Source of the DNA: Lacrimispora amygdalina
Lineage (GTDB): Bacteria; Bacillota; Clostridia; Lachnospirales; Lachnospiraceae
Length of the DNA: 64,000 nt
NCBI RefSeq assembly: GCF_003432035.1
Contig: NZ_QOHO01000002.1
Span: 62,001 to 126,000 of the forward strand
Direction: 5' to 3'
Shown here: positions 8,046 to 17,277 of the stretch, in pieces
How the letters are laid out: every line of letters begins with the position of its first letter
Numbering within the stretch: position 1 is the stretch's first letter
The notes under the pieces: generated by a model
The model's database searches: none
What the model saw: the letters and a program-made list of their open reading frames with translations, nothing else
Told to the model about the DNA's origin: nothing
Translations under genes and position numbers: made by a program

Positions 8046-9392
8046 TTATTTCTTGGAGAATTCCACCCATTTATCCTTAAACTGATTGGCTACATCTGCT
8101 CTGGTTATTTTTCCATCCAGATATTGCTGCATGGTTGCGCCAAACTGATTCATAACACCAGCTGGGAAATAATCGCTCATTCTCTCCAGGGTGTTTCCCT
8201 GTTCCATATAAGAAACAATCTGCTTTGCTACCGGATTGGAAGGCTGAACTTCAAAACCTTCAAAAATCGGTACAAACATAAGGGTGTTGACATAGGAATC
8301 CTGACCATCTTTGGAAGTAACCAGCCAGTTAAAGAAATCGATGGCTGCTGCCTGCTGCTCCGGTTTGGACTGCTTTGCGTCAATGGCAAACATGGAATAA
8401 GATAATACAATTTCCTTGTTTCCAACAGCTGCTTCGTCATCTCCCATTGGATAAGGCATCAGGCCAACCTGGGCATCCGGGTTAATATCTACAATGTTTG
8501 GATAAATATAATTGCCGATGGGCCAGAAAGCAACTTCATCACTTGCCATTGTTAACTGATCATCCTCATAAGCATTGGCAAGAGGTGACTTGGCGTATTT
8601 GTTGTATTTCATGAGAAGATCAAATGTATCCATCCAGTTGTTAAACACCTGGCTGTCAGCAAAATTGTATTCTCCCTTGCGGCAAGCCTCAATGACAGCC
8701 TGTCTCTCATCGTAGTTCTTACTTACTGCACCATATAAAACAGAAGTCAGATGAGAACCTAACAGCCAGTCCTTATTGGTAATCTGAACCGGTGCGTACT
8801 CAGTCTTTGAAATCTCTTCTAAAAGCTGTGCAAACTCTTTTCTGGATTTAATAGAAGAAGGATCAAACTCTTTTCCAGTGGCTGCCTCAATTACTTTTTT
8901 GTTGTACATAATGCCGATACCTTCAGCGGTTGTGGGAACGGCAAGAACTTTTCCGTCTGATTTCGTCTTATCCTGTGCCCAGCTATAAACTTTTTTTGCA
9001 AAATCTGTATCCGTAATATCTAAAAAATTATCTTTAAAAGATGTAAATTCCGGTCCTCCTACCATTGTGATCGTAGGCGCATTCCCAGATGCATATAAGG
9101 ATGTAAGTTTTTCATATATCGTCTGTCCTGACAATGGAATTGCAGTAATTGTCACATTGGGGTGAGATTCTGTGTAACGCTTGAATGTCTCTTCAAACTG
9201 GGGAACAATTTCCGGTTTTGTTACAAGGAAACTGATCTCCACTTTTTCCCCGCTTCCTTTGCTCTCACTGGTTTGTTCAGCTGCTTTTGTATCTTCCTGT
9301 TTTGCAGGAGCCGTTTCTTTCACGGAACCGGAGCAGGCAGTCAAGGATGCTGCCATAACACCAGCCAATAAAAAACTAATAGCCTTTTTCAT
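8046..9392 (-). CDS. Sugar ABC transporter substrate-binding lipoprotein (family 1)
   Basis: The 448-residue protein starts with a lipoprotein signal peptide (M-K-K-A-I-S-F-L-L ... L-T-A-C, Cys20), then a Ser/Thr/Lys/Glu-rich linker, then a family 1 extracellular solute-binding domain (about residues 50-440). GGAGG lies 8 nt before the ATG. It would sit on the outer face of the membrane and deliver ligand to the two permeases encoded just downstream. The ligand is unknown; the adjacent GH13_18 phosphorylase suggests an alpha-glucoside. The gene is preceded by an AraC regulator gene on the same strand, which is the likely controller. Confidence 0.92.
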   Translation of the reverse strand: MKKAISFLLAGVMAASLTACSGSVKETAPAKQEDTKAAEQTSESKGSGEKVEISFLVTKPEIVPQFEETFKRYTESHPNVTITAIPLSGQTIYEKLTSLYASGNAPTITMVGGPEFTSFKDNFLDITDTDFAKKVYSWAQDKTKSDGKVLAVPTTAEGIGIMYNKKVIEAATGKEFDPSSIKSRKEFAQLLEEISKTEYAPVQITNKDWLLGSHLTSVLYGAVSKNYDERQAVIEACRKGEYNFADSQVFNNWMDTFDLLMKYNKYAKSPLANAYEDDQLTMASDEVAFWPIGNYIYPNIVDINPDAQVGLMPYPMGDDEAAVGNKEIVLSYSMFAIDAKQSKPEQQAAAIDFFNWLVTSKDGQDSYVNTLMFVPIFEGFEVQPSNPVAKQIVSYMEQGNTLERMSDYFPAGVMNQFGATMQQYLDGKITRADVANQFKDKWVEFSKK

Positions 9393-9460
9393 AAATAATC
9401 CTCCTTCTCATTGTACATATTGCCATTTTTCTCTGAGATCCATTACAATCTCTTGTATAA

Positions 9461-9519
9461 ATTATAACATTATGAATCCAGAATAAATAACGAAAACTGG
9501 CGTGAACATTGCAAATGTT
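9461..9519 (-). promoter_or_regulatory. Putative promoter with upstream inverted repeat
   Basis: On the minus strand a perfect TATAAT (9466-9461) lies about 70 bp before the binding-protein ATG. At 17 bp upstream there is no good -35 (TTATTC). About 40 bp upstream is a perfect inverted repeat AACATT-GCA-AATGTT (9505-9519). A strong -10, weak -35 and upstream repeat is what an activator-dependent promoter looks like, and an AraC-type gene sits just beyond. The binding assignment is an inference. Confidence 0.45.
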
Positions 9520-9533
9520 GACAATTTCCGACT

Positions 9534-10442
9534 TTAATGTTTCTTATTAATCTGATCGCGGTCCACTGCCAGCTGTATGGTACTGTTATGGCTTTGAATC
9601 ATATAGTTCTTATAGTCTCTGGGGGACATTTGGTATGCAGATTTAAATGCCCGGAAAAAGTTGGAATAATCATCAAACCCGCTTAATTTATAGATATCCT
9701 GTATTCTTGCCCCTTCCATCAGATAATTTCTTGCAATTATCAGCCGCCGCTTTTTACAGTAATCCATAATGGTCATACGTGTATGCTTTTTAAATTTTCT
9801 CATAAGATGATATTTATTCATAAAGAAATGCCGGGCTATCATATCCAGGGTGATCGGTTCCATATAATGCTGGTCAATATAATCCATAATGGATTGAATC
9901 ATCTCATCGTTTTCAAACGTGGTCTCTTCCACTGACTGAGAATTCTGACTGTATCGGCAAAAAAGCAAAAGGAGCTGACTTAAATAACTCTCCTGAAGAT
10001 AAGAACTTGCGAAATCCTCCACCTCACTCTCCCGGCACATTTTTCTGAAAATAGATTCGATTTCTTCACTCTGCTGTCCGGGAAGACGGAATATCTCTGT
10101 TCTGCTCTCCTTTCCTATCATTGTATTATATTCAATTTTTCCACCCAGCAATGTCTCCAGGTAATTATATTCCAGCCATAAGACAAACCGCCGGTATGGT
10201 TTTGTCATATCCTTTATCACAGCCCGATGTAAACGCTGATTGTTAATCAGTACAATATCTCCGTGTTTCAGGGTATAAATCCTGCTGTCAATGATATAAT
10301 CGCAGTCTCCTTCCGCATGGTAATATATTTCAAGAAAATCATGGTAATGGAGAGGATGATCCACAGAAGGAATATTATCTTTGTAAAAAACTTCGTAATT
10401 AGGTGAATCCATATTATCTTTGATATACAACGTGTTTTCCAT
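9534..10442 (-). CDS. AraC family transcriptional regulator with cupin sensor domain
   Basis: The 302-residue protein has an N-terminal cupin-like sugar-sensing domain (H-Y-H-D-F-L-E-I-Y-Y-H near residues 33-43, then G-D-I-V-L-I-N-N) and a C-terminal pair of helix-turn-helix motifs (about residues 190-285; second with G-F-D-D-Y-S-N-F-F-R-A-F-K). GGAGG precedes the ATG. It directly precedes the importer and GH13_18 genes on the same strand and most likely activates them when their sugar is present. A possible own promoter (TTGAAT, 17 bp, TATGCT) lies upstream. Confidence 0.9.
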   Translation of the reverse strand: MENTLYIKDNMDSPNYEVFYKDNIPSVDHPLHYHDFLEIYYHAEGDCDYIIDSRIYTLKHGDIVLINNQRLHRAVIKDMTKPYRRFVLWLEYNYLETLLGGKIEYNTMIGKESRTEIFRLPGQQSEEIESIFRKMCRESEVEDFASSYLQESYLSQLLLLFCRYSQNSQSVEETTFENDEMIQSIMDYIDQHYMEPITLDMIARHFFMNKYHLMRKFKKHTRMTIMDYCKKRRLIIARNYLMEGARIQDIYKLSGFDDYSNFFRAFKSAYQMSPRDYKNYMIQSHNSTIQLAVDRDQINKKH

Positions 10443-10536
10443 ATAGCCTCCGTTTAAGCTGACAATCTTATATTATTATCAGCATACCAAATCAGATCAT
10501 ACAATTCAATGGCAACCGAAATATCCGATAAAGCAC

Positions 10537-10579
10537 AAAAAACGAGCGTTGAAATGTCCATTCAGAACAATCAACGCTC
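10537..10579 (-). terminator. Rho-independent terminator of the GH3 gene
   Basis: A perfect 9-bp stem, GAGCGTTGA (10544-10552) with TCAACGCTC (10571-10579), is followed on the minus strand by a run of six Ts (10542-10537). It lies about 50 bp past the GH3 stop codon and before the AraC gene, so it separates the 10.6-21 kb operon from the next cluster. Confidence 0.85.
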
Positions 10580-10631
10580 AGCTTTTATTTTCGTCTGCCT
10601 GTCTCTTCTTTAAACTTATATAATTATGTTT

Positions 10632-12899
10632 CTACTTCTTATCATTAATACAGTCCACCAATTCCTGCAGTTCTTTTAAAGAGCTGACATCCGGCGCAAA
10701 GCTTAATATCTGGCGAAGAGGCATATATCGGAACATGGCGTCGTCCATCTGCTGTGTAATTGCCGTTTTTGCTGAATCTCCGTCTGAATTACCAAAAGCA
10801 CTTCCTTTTTTAAAACGGTCAATAAGCGGTTCAATTATCCTGGCAGCCTCCGGATCTGATAAAATATCCCCTATTGTGCTGTTTAAATGGTAAACCACCG
10901 GTTCTTTCACTGTTGATTCAACGATCAAACTTATCATCTGGCGAAGATCTCTGGAAGAGGATGCTGCATGTATGAGATAAGCCCCCGTTTGTACAAACCA
11001 GTCTTTTAATTCCACATGGTAGTAGGAAAATGCCCGTTTACCAAGGGTAAAAGTCACTGTTTTTGTTTCTCCAGGCTCTAATTCAACCTTTGCAAATTCA
11101 CGCAGTTCTCTTACCGGGCGGATTACATGGCTATCCGGCGCTTCCACGTAAATCTGTACAACCTCTTTCCCCTTAATCTTACCTGTATTGGTGACATCAA
11201 GAGAAACGGTCACAGTTTCATCGTCCTTCATGGTAGATTTATCAGCTTTCATATTGCTGTATTCAAAGGTGGTATAACTTAGTCCATGGCCAAATGGAAA
11301 CAGCACTTCCATTTTCTTTTTATCATAATACCGGTATCCTATAAATACTCCTTCCCGGTATTCTGCCCGATCCTTTTCTCCGCCATAATAAAGATAGGAC
11401 GGATTATCTTCCAGCTTGATCGGAAATGTCTCAGCCAGCTTTCCGCTTGGGTTTACATGGCCGTATAAAATGTCCACAACTGCACCGCCAACTGCCTGAC
11501 CGCCTAAATATGCCTCCAGCACTCCCTTTACCTTATTAATCCAAGGCATCTCTACTGGTGAGCCATTGTGAAGCACCACTACTGTATTGGGCTGAACGGC
11601 GGACACCGCCTCAATTAAGGCATTCTGACATTCCGGCATCCCCATATGAGTTCTGTCATATCCCTCTGACTCAAAGGAATCGGGAAGTCCGGCAAAAATA
11701 ACAGCTGTTTTTACTTTCTTTGCTACTGCAACCGCTTCCTCTAACAAGGTATTGTTCCTCTGATCTGCATCGATCTCATATCCCTGGGCATAGATTACTC
11801 CCTTATCTCTGGCTGCCTCCACAGCAGATTCTACTCTTGTGGAATTAATGTGAGAGCTGCCGCCTCCCTGGTATCTGGGGTGGGCCGCAAAATAGCCGAT
11901 AAATGCCACTTCATCGGAATCAGAAAGAGGTAGTATTCCCTGATTTTTCAGGAGAACTGCACACTCCCCCTCCATCTTTCTCGCCAGTTCATGATGGGCA
12001 TCTTTATCCCATACTGTTTCCGGCTTCCGGTTCTTTAAGTACCGGTCAACAATGGTCAGAATTCTGGTGACGGCCTGATCAAGAACTTCTTCTTCCAGCC
12101 GTCCCTCTCTCACTGCTTCTGCCAAACGTGCATCATTGACTCCGCCTGAAGAAGGCATCTCTAAATCAAGCCCTGCCATCACCCCGGCAACACGGTCATT
12201 CACTGCTCCCCAGTCACTCATAACATAGCCGTCAAAGCCCCATTCATCTCTTAGTATATCCGTTAAATAACGCCTGTTTTCCGAGGCATAAGTTCCGTTT
12301 ATTTTATTGTAAGAACACATCACGGTCCAGGGCTTTCCAGATTTTACCGCCCCTTCAAAAGCAGCCAGGTAAATTTCCCTGAGTGTTCTTTCATCTGTTA
12401 CAGAATCAGAGGTCATGCGCCTGTGTTCCTGATTGTTGGCAAGGAAATGCTTTAAACTGGTACCTACCTTCTTACTCTGCACGCCCTTAATATGGCTTCC
12501 TGCCATCTCAGCCGCAAGATAGGGATCTTCCGAAAAATACTCAAAGTTTCTGCCGCACAAAGGCGAACGCTTAATGTTAACAGCAGGTCCCAGTATGACA
12601 CTGACATTCTCCGCCTGACACTCATCTCCCAAAGCCTCACCAAGGCTTGTAAGCAGTTCCCGGTCAAAAGAGGAAGCGGTTGCACATGCGGTAGGAAAAC
12701 AGACTGCCTTTATACTGTCATTGACACCTAAATGATCGCTTTTCTCATCCTGCTTTCTTAACCCATGAGGGCCGTCACTCACCATGGAGGCCGGAACATT
12801 GAGCCGATTGACTGTTTTTGTATGCCAGAAATCCGCTCCTGAACACAATCCCGCTTTCTCCTCCAATGTCATTTCCCCAACCAATTTTTTTATATCCAT
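10632..12899 (-). CDS. GH3 family beta-glycosidase (beta-glucosidase type)
   Basis: The 755-residue protein has the three-part GH3 layout: an N-terminal (alpha/beta)8 domain with K-H-F-L-A-N-N-Q-E near residue 150 and the nucleophile Asp229 in V-M-S-D-W-G; a second alpha/beta domain (about 310-510); and a C-terminal fibronectin III-like domain (F-P-F-G-H-G-L-S-Y-T-T-F near 558). Beyond it is an extra helical tail of about 80 residues. There is no signal peptide, so it acts in the cytoplasm on imported oligosaccharides. It would release non-reducing beta-linked glucose or a related sugar. It follows the GH2 beta-mannosidase gene by 29 bp, and the two together fit glucomannan or mannan oligosaccharides. 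Confidence 0.9.
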   Translation of the reverse strand: MDIKKLVGEMTLEEKAGLCSGADFWHTKTVNRLNVPASMVSDGPHGLRKQDEKSDHLGVNDSIKAVCFPTACATASSFDRELLTSLGEALGDECQAENVSVILGPAVNIKRSPLCGRNFEYFSEDPYLAAEMAGSHIKGVQSKKVGTSLKHFLANNQEHRRMTSDSVTDERTLREIYLAAFEGAVKSGKPWTVMCSYNKINGTYASENRRYLTDILRDEWGFDGYVMSDWGAVNDRVAGVMAGLDLEMPSSGGVNDARLAEAVREGRLEEEVLDQAVTRILTIVDRYLKNRKPETVWDKDAHHELARKMEGECAVLLKNQGILPLSDSDEVAFIGYFAAHPRYQGGGSSHINSTRVESAVEAARDKGVIYAQGYEIDADQRNNTLLEEAVAVAKKVKTAVIFAGLPDSFESEGYDRTHMGMPECQNALIEAVSAVQPNTVVVLHNGSPVEMPWINKVKGVLEAYLGGQAVGGAVVDILYGHVNPSGKLAETFPIKLEDNPSYLYYGGEKDRAEYREGVFIGYRYYDKKKMEVLFPFGHGLSYTTFEYSNMKADKSTMKDDETVTVSLDVTNTGKIKGKEVVQIYVEAPDSHVIRPVRELREFAKVELEPGETKTVTFTLGKRAFSYYHVELKDWFVQTGAYLIHAASSSRDLRQMISLIVESTVKEPVVYHLNSTIGDILSDPEAARIIEPLIDRFKKGSAFGNSDGDSAKTAITQQMDDAMFRYMPLRQILSFAPDVSSLKELQELVDCINDKK

Positions 12900-12928
12900 T
12901 TTTATCTATCCCTTCTTTTCATTCATTG

Positions 12929-15415
12929 TTATCGGATGTCATAAACACTTCTCACAGTTAACTCCTCTGGCAGGCCTTTTAAAACCCTGACTCTTCTTTC
13001 ACCCGGATTCATATCAAAGAAATTATCGCTTAACAGTAGATTATCCTCTTTATTGCGAATTTCTACAGAACGGGCATAAGCCTTTGCCTCCACGATCAGA
13101 AATTCTCCGTCTGACCGTACAGTCAGCTGTGGATCAATAAAACGATAGTGTTTGGGCGGACAGAATAAGACCGTTCCCTGGGACAGGGTTTCTCCCCTCT
13201 GCTCCAGTTTATAACTAACATAATCCTCATAAAGACTGGCATCCTGCATTGAAACCGGTTCAAACCACAGAGAAAAAAGCTTTGGTACCACACATTCTTC
13301 CAGCCCGCTTTTCACTATCTCTCCGGTATTTTTTCTCAGTTCCCAGACAGCGGTCACCTTTTCATCCGTTCGGGTTTCATTGGCCACGCACAGTCGTATG
13401 GATTTAATCACCTCATAAGGCTGGGCGTTGGGATTGGTGTCCTGAGTAAGTATTCCCTCTTCCTCACAGGAAATCATGAGAGGTGCAAAAAACCGCTTCT
13501 CATAGTAATGAAGCGCTTTCCATCTTCCGTAATAATCGATGGACGACCACGAAGCAACGGGCCAGCAGTCATTAAGCTGCCAGACAATCGCTCCCATACA
13601 GCGCCCCCGGTTTCTTCTAAAGTGCTCCACTCCATAGCGGATCGCCTCTGCCTGCAAAAGCTGGGAAGCATAAAGAAGCGTATCAAAATCACTGGGGTAT
13701 AAAAAGGTCTGCTCCATATAGTTCATAATCTTCCCGTTAGCTGAGGAATTGCGCTGATGCTTTTCCATGACGTAGGAAAAGATATTTCTGTCCTCTTTCT
13801 CCGTAAAAGTCTCCACTGTCTTTATTGATGGAAATGACTGAAAACCAAATTCTGAAACGTAGCGGAAATAAAATTTGCGGTACTCTGTAATAGGCTTGTT
13901 TCCATGCCACACATCCCAATAATGGACATCCCCCCGGTTTTCATCGTTGGGGTTGTCAAAACTTCCTCCGGATGAGGGGCTGGCAGGCCAGTAAAAGGTA
14001 TGTGGATCCTCTTCCTTTAATATTTTCGGTATTATATATTCATAGAGCTTGATATAATCGGCTTTCTGTCTGGGAGTACAGCCCCAGATTTCCGTATCTG
14101 TAAACATCTCCATCTCGTTGTTGCCGCACCAGAGTCCAAGACTTGGGTGACTGCGGATTCTCCGGATATTATCAATTAATTCCCTTCGGACGTTCTCTTC
14201 AAATTCCTCTGTCAGATCATAAAGTGCGCAGGCAAACATGAAATCCTGCCACACCACCAGCCCCAGTTCATCGCAGATATCCCAAAACGCATCAAAGGGA
14301 TAATGACCGCCTCCCCAGACCCGGATTACATTAAAATTCGCTTCCTTGCACTGGGTCAGCAGCTGCCTTGTTCTCATCTCACTGCATCTGCCTAACATAC
14401 AGTCCTCAGGAATGTAATCAGCTCCCATGGCAAAAAAGCTGACTCCGTTAACCTCATGGGCAAAGGATTCGCCGAACTCATCCTTTGTTCTTTTCATTGT
14501 AAGCGTTCGAAGACCGATTCTCTTTTCCCAGGTATCGACCTCTTCCTCATTTTTCAAAAGTCGGACCAGTACAGAATAAAGATTTTGCTCCCCATACCCA
14601 TTGGGCCACCAAAGCCTGGGGTTTTCAATAAGGATCTCTTCTGACTTCCCACCAAAGGTATGAACCTTTTTTTGGCTTTCGTCTGCCAGATCTGTGACCG
14701 TAATGCTCAAAGTATAACCTTCTCTAAGAAGCTCTTCGTTATCTTTCTCCCAATCAAGCAGACGGTTATCGCCAATTCGGTTTACTAAAACCTTAAAATT
14801 CAAATAAACCCCTTCCGGTTCATGTCGCTGGCTGACCGAAATACTGTTAAAACTGGCGCCGGTTACACCGGTCAGGAAAATATCCCGCCAGATACCGGCA
14901 TCTGGAAGTCTGGGACCCCAATCCCAGCCAAACATGCAATGTGCCTTTCTCAGCTTTGAAAAGCCCCGCATGGCATCCTCTGAACCTCCGATTTTTTCCT
15001 TTTCATACTCTTTTTCAATAAACCTTGTGGGAGAATGAAATACCACCCGAAGCTCATTTTCTGTCTGCTTTATTATATCTGTCACTTCAAATTCCCATTG
15101 GCGGTGCATGTTATTTACACTGCCAAGCGGGGTGTTATTTAAATAGATGTCTGCCAGAGTATCAAGTCCCATAAAGTGAAGGTATACTTTTTCCTGCTTT
15201 AATATCTCGTCATCTCCATCAAAAACGCCCACATATTCAAAATCTTCCTTCATCAGCTCCAGCGCTTTTAATTCATTGTCCCGCCAGTAAGGATCTTCTA
15301 TCACTCCATTGTCCAGAAGATCACCATACACGCTGCCAGGCACCGTTGCCGGATACCAGGTTTCTTCTGAAGCAATCCGCATTACAAATGCTTTGTCTAT
15401 TACCCTTTTCTTCAT
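12929..15415 (-). CDS. GH2 family beta-mannosidase
   Basis: I start it at 15415 (GAGAGGAG, 5 nt before ATG); the longer frame from 15484 overlaps the ATPase gene. The 828-residue protein has a GH2 jelly-roll N-terminal domain, an immunoglobulin-like domain and a TIM barrel. The barrel carries W-C-G-N-N-E-M-E-M with the acid/base Glu and Y-V-S-E-F-G with the nucleophile Glu. The W-D-W-G-P-R-L-P-D-A-G-I-W segment is typical of beta-mannosidases rather than beta-galactosidases. There is no signal peptide, so it acts inside the cell on imported beta-mannosides. It is in one operon with the Opp-type importer upstream and the GH3 gene downstream. Confidence 0.92.
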   Translation of the reverse strand: MKKRVIDKAFVMRIASEETWYPATVPGSVYGDLLDNGVIEDPYWRDNELKALELMKEDFEYVGVFDGDDEILKQEKVYLHFMGLDTLADIYLNNTPLGSVNNMHRQWEFEVTDIIKQTENELRVVFHSPTRFIEKEYEKEKIGGSEDAMRGFSKLRKAHCMFGWDWGPRLPDAGIWRDIFLTGVTGASFNSISVSQRHEPEGVYLNFKVLVNRIGDNRLLDWEKDNEELLREGYTLSITVTDLADESQKKVHTFGGKSEEILIENPRLWWPNGYGEQNLYSVLVRLLKNEEEVDTWEKRIGLRTLTMKRTKDEFGESFAHEVNGVSFFAMGADYIPEDCMLGRCSEMRTRQLLTQCKEANFNVIRVWGGGHYPFDAFWDICDELGLVVWQDFMFACALYDLTEEFEENVRRELIDNIRRIRSHPSLGLWCGNNEMEMFTDTEIWGCTPRQKADYIKLYEYIIPKILKEEDPHTFYWPASPSSGGSFDNPNDENRGDVHYWDVWHGNKPITEYRKFYFRYVSEFGFQSFPSIKTVETFTEKEDRNIFSYVMEKHQRNSSANGKIMNYMEQTFLYPSDFDTLLYASQLLQAEAIRYGVEHFRRNRGRCMGAIVWQLNDCWPVASWSSIDYYGRWKALHYYEKRFFAPLMISCEEEGILTQDTNPNAQPYEVIKSIRLCVANETRTDEKVTAVWELRKNTGEIVKSGLEECVVPKLFSLWFEPVSMQDASLYEDYVSYKLEQRGETLSQGTVLFCPPKHYRFIDPQLTVRSDGEFLIVEAKAYARSVEIRNKEDNLLLSDNFFDMNPGERRVRVLKGLPEELTVRSVYDIR

Positions 15416-15437
15416 ACATTCTCCTCTCAATCCGCAG

Positions 15438-16265
15438 TCAGACAGTCGATAAGTCCCACTCTTCATGAATTTTTGGTACATCATTAATGAGGCGTTTTGT
15501 ATATGCCGCCTTGGGATTTAGAATCACAGCTTCCGCAGTTCCTGATTCCACAAATTTTCCATGTTCCATTATGTAAATGGAATCTGAAATATAAAAAGCA
15601 AGCCCGATATCATGAGTGATGAAAATAATGGTCATGTTGGTTTCATCTCTCAGCTTTAACAGCATATCCAGTATGGTGGCTCTGGAACAGGCATCAATCA
15701 TGGAGGTGGGCTCATCTGCCAGCAAAATCGCCGGCTTTAAAAGAAAGATCCTTGCAATCATCAGCCGTTGCATCTGACCGCCGGAAAGTTCAAAGGGGTA
15801 TTTGTTGGTCAGTTCTTCAAATTTCAGATTAACAAAACGGCAGGCTTCCGTCATCATCTCCACCTTTTTATCATAAGGAAGTCTGGCGCCGCCTCTCATT
15901 TTAATGCAGTCTAAAAGCACCTGATCAATTTTATAAAATACATTAAAGGAGGAAAACGGATCCTGAAAAATCGCCTGAATTCCCTTCCAATACTCTTTCT
16001 TCTTACGATAGCCTTTAATATCACGGGGCTTTCCCTGAAAGCAGATTTCCCCTTCTGTAACACTGATTAATCCCAACAGCATCTTAGAAAGAGTTGTCTT
16101 CCCCGAACCGCTCTCACCCACGATCGATACAATCTCACCTTCCCGGAACTGGAAATCCACATGATCCACTGCCACTGTTTTTTCTTTCCCCATTCCAAAG
16201 ATCTTCGTCACACCAGTTCCGCTTAAACAGGAGCTGTTCTGTACTGGCCTTTTTTCTTCACTCAT
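15438..16265 (-). CDS. Opp/Dpp-type ABC transporter ATP-binding protein (OppF-like)
   Basis: The 275-residue ATPase has Walker A (G-E-S-G-S-G-K-T-T near residue 53), the ABC signature (L-S-G-G-Q) and Walker B (I-L-L-A-D-E-P-T). It overlaps the preceding ATPase gene by 8 bp (GGGAGG about 9 nt before ATG), so the two are translated together. It lacks the usual C-terminal oligopeptide-transporter extension with cysteines, as is common for OppF partners. Together with the OppD-like protein it powers the importer encoded at 17.3-21.4 kb. Confidence 0.9.
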   Translation of the reverse strand: MSEEKRPVQNSSCLSGTGVTKIFGMGKEKTVAVDHVDFQFREGEIVSIVGESGSGKTTLSKMLLGLISVTEGEICFQGKPRDIKGYRKKKEYWKGIQAIFQDPFSSFNVFYKIDQVLLDCIKMRGGARLPYDKKVEMMTEACRFVNLKFEELTNKYPFELSGGQMQRLMIARIFLLKPAILLADEPTSMIDACSRATILDMLLKLRDETNMTIIFITHDIGLAFYISDSIYIMEHGKFVESGTAEAVILNPKAAYTKRLINDVPKIHEEWDLSTV

Positions 16266-17265
16266 CCTGGTATACCTCCCTTAATTCCTTTTCTTCCAGA
16301 TAACAGCGGTACATCCGGCCGTCTTCCAGGCGGCTTTCCGCAATTGGGTGAAGCATACAGGCAGGCTTTGCATATCGGCAGCGATCAGCAAACCGGCAGC
16401 CTTTGGGTGGATTTTTTAAATTAGGCGGAGTGCCCGGTATGGCAGTCAGCTTGGCATCTCTTGCCCCCTTCTCCGGAACCAGGAGGGAACCCATCAGGCC
16501 TTTGGAATATGGGTGGAGAGGATCAAAAACCATCTCCTTTGCAGTTGCATGCTCCACGATCTGCCCCGCATACATCACCATAATCTCATCCGTGACATTA
16601 TAAAGGAGAGGAAGCTCATGGGTAATGAATATCATGGATTTAATAAAGCCTTTTTCCATTAAGTTCCGAAGCATTTTGATTACCATCTTCTGGGAAGTCA
16701 CATCAAGAGCAGAGGAAGGTTCATCTGCAATCAATACTTTAGGTGATAAAATCGTGGATATGGCGATGACTGTCCTTTGCCTCATACCTCCGGACAGTTC
16801 CACAGCATGTTTCTTTAAGACACTTTCCGGCAGTCCCAGAATTTCAAACCGCTCCCTTGCAAGATCATAAATCTCCTTCTTTCCAGCACCCGGGTTATGG
16901 GCCCGGATAACATCTTCAATAAAAGAGATAATCTTCTGTGTGGGGTTTAAGGCATTCATGGCAGCCTGAGGGATATAAGCAATTTCATTGCCAAGTACCT
17001 TCTTACGGATCTCATCCGGCTTCATTCCGGTTATATTCACTCCATCCACCTTTATGGTCCCACTCTGATAGTGAAGGGGTGCAAAATAATACCCCATCAG
17101 ACTCAGTGCCAGTGTGGATTTTCCGCAGCCTGATTCCCCTGCGATTCCAAGAGATTTTCCTTCTTCTATTTTAAGCGATATTCCGTCAACTGCAAAGACA
17201 TTTTCCCCAAATCTGGTAATATATTTCGTTTTTAAGTGATCCACTTCCAGCATTGTCTTTCCCAC
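16258..17265 (-). CDS. Opp/Dpp-type ABC transporter ATP-binding protein (OppD-like)
   Basis: The 335-residue ATPase starts at GTG 17265, with AGGAGG 7 nt before it. It has Walker A (G-E-S-G-C-G-K-S-T), signature (L-S-G-G-M) and Walker B (V-L-I-A-D-E-P-S). The C-terminal oligopeptide/dipeptide transporter domain has the P-P-x-G-C-x-F-x-x-R-C ... C pattern with four cysteines that in DppD homologues can hold an iron-sulfur cluster. The gene context (beta-mannosidase, GH3) suggests that this peptide-type importer carries oligosaccharides, as described for similar systems in Thermotoga. Confidence 0.9.
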   Translation of the reverse strand: MGKTMLEVDHLKTKYITRFGENVFAVDGISLKIEEGKSLGIAGESGCGKSTLALSLMGYYFAPLHYQSGTIKVDGVNITGMKPDEIRKKVLGNEIAYIPQAAMNALNPTQKIISFIEDVIRAHNPGAGKKEIYDLARERFEILGLPESVLKKHAVELSGGMRQRTVIAISTILSPKVLIADEPSSALDVTSQKMVIKMLRNLMEKGFIKSMIFITHELPLLYNVTDEIMVMYAGQIVEHATAKEMVFDPLHPYSKGLMGSLLVPEKGARDAKLTAIPGTPPNLKNPPKGCRFADRCRYAKPACMLHPIAESRLEDGRMYRCYLEEKELREVYQDE

Positions 17266-17277
17266 TTTTTATCCTCC

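Noticed and set aside
13474-13692. Short frames inside the GH2 gene on both strands
   Set aside because: They are alternative-frame shadows of the beta-mannosidase gene.
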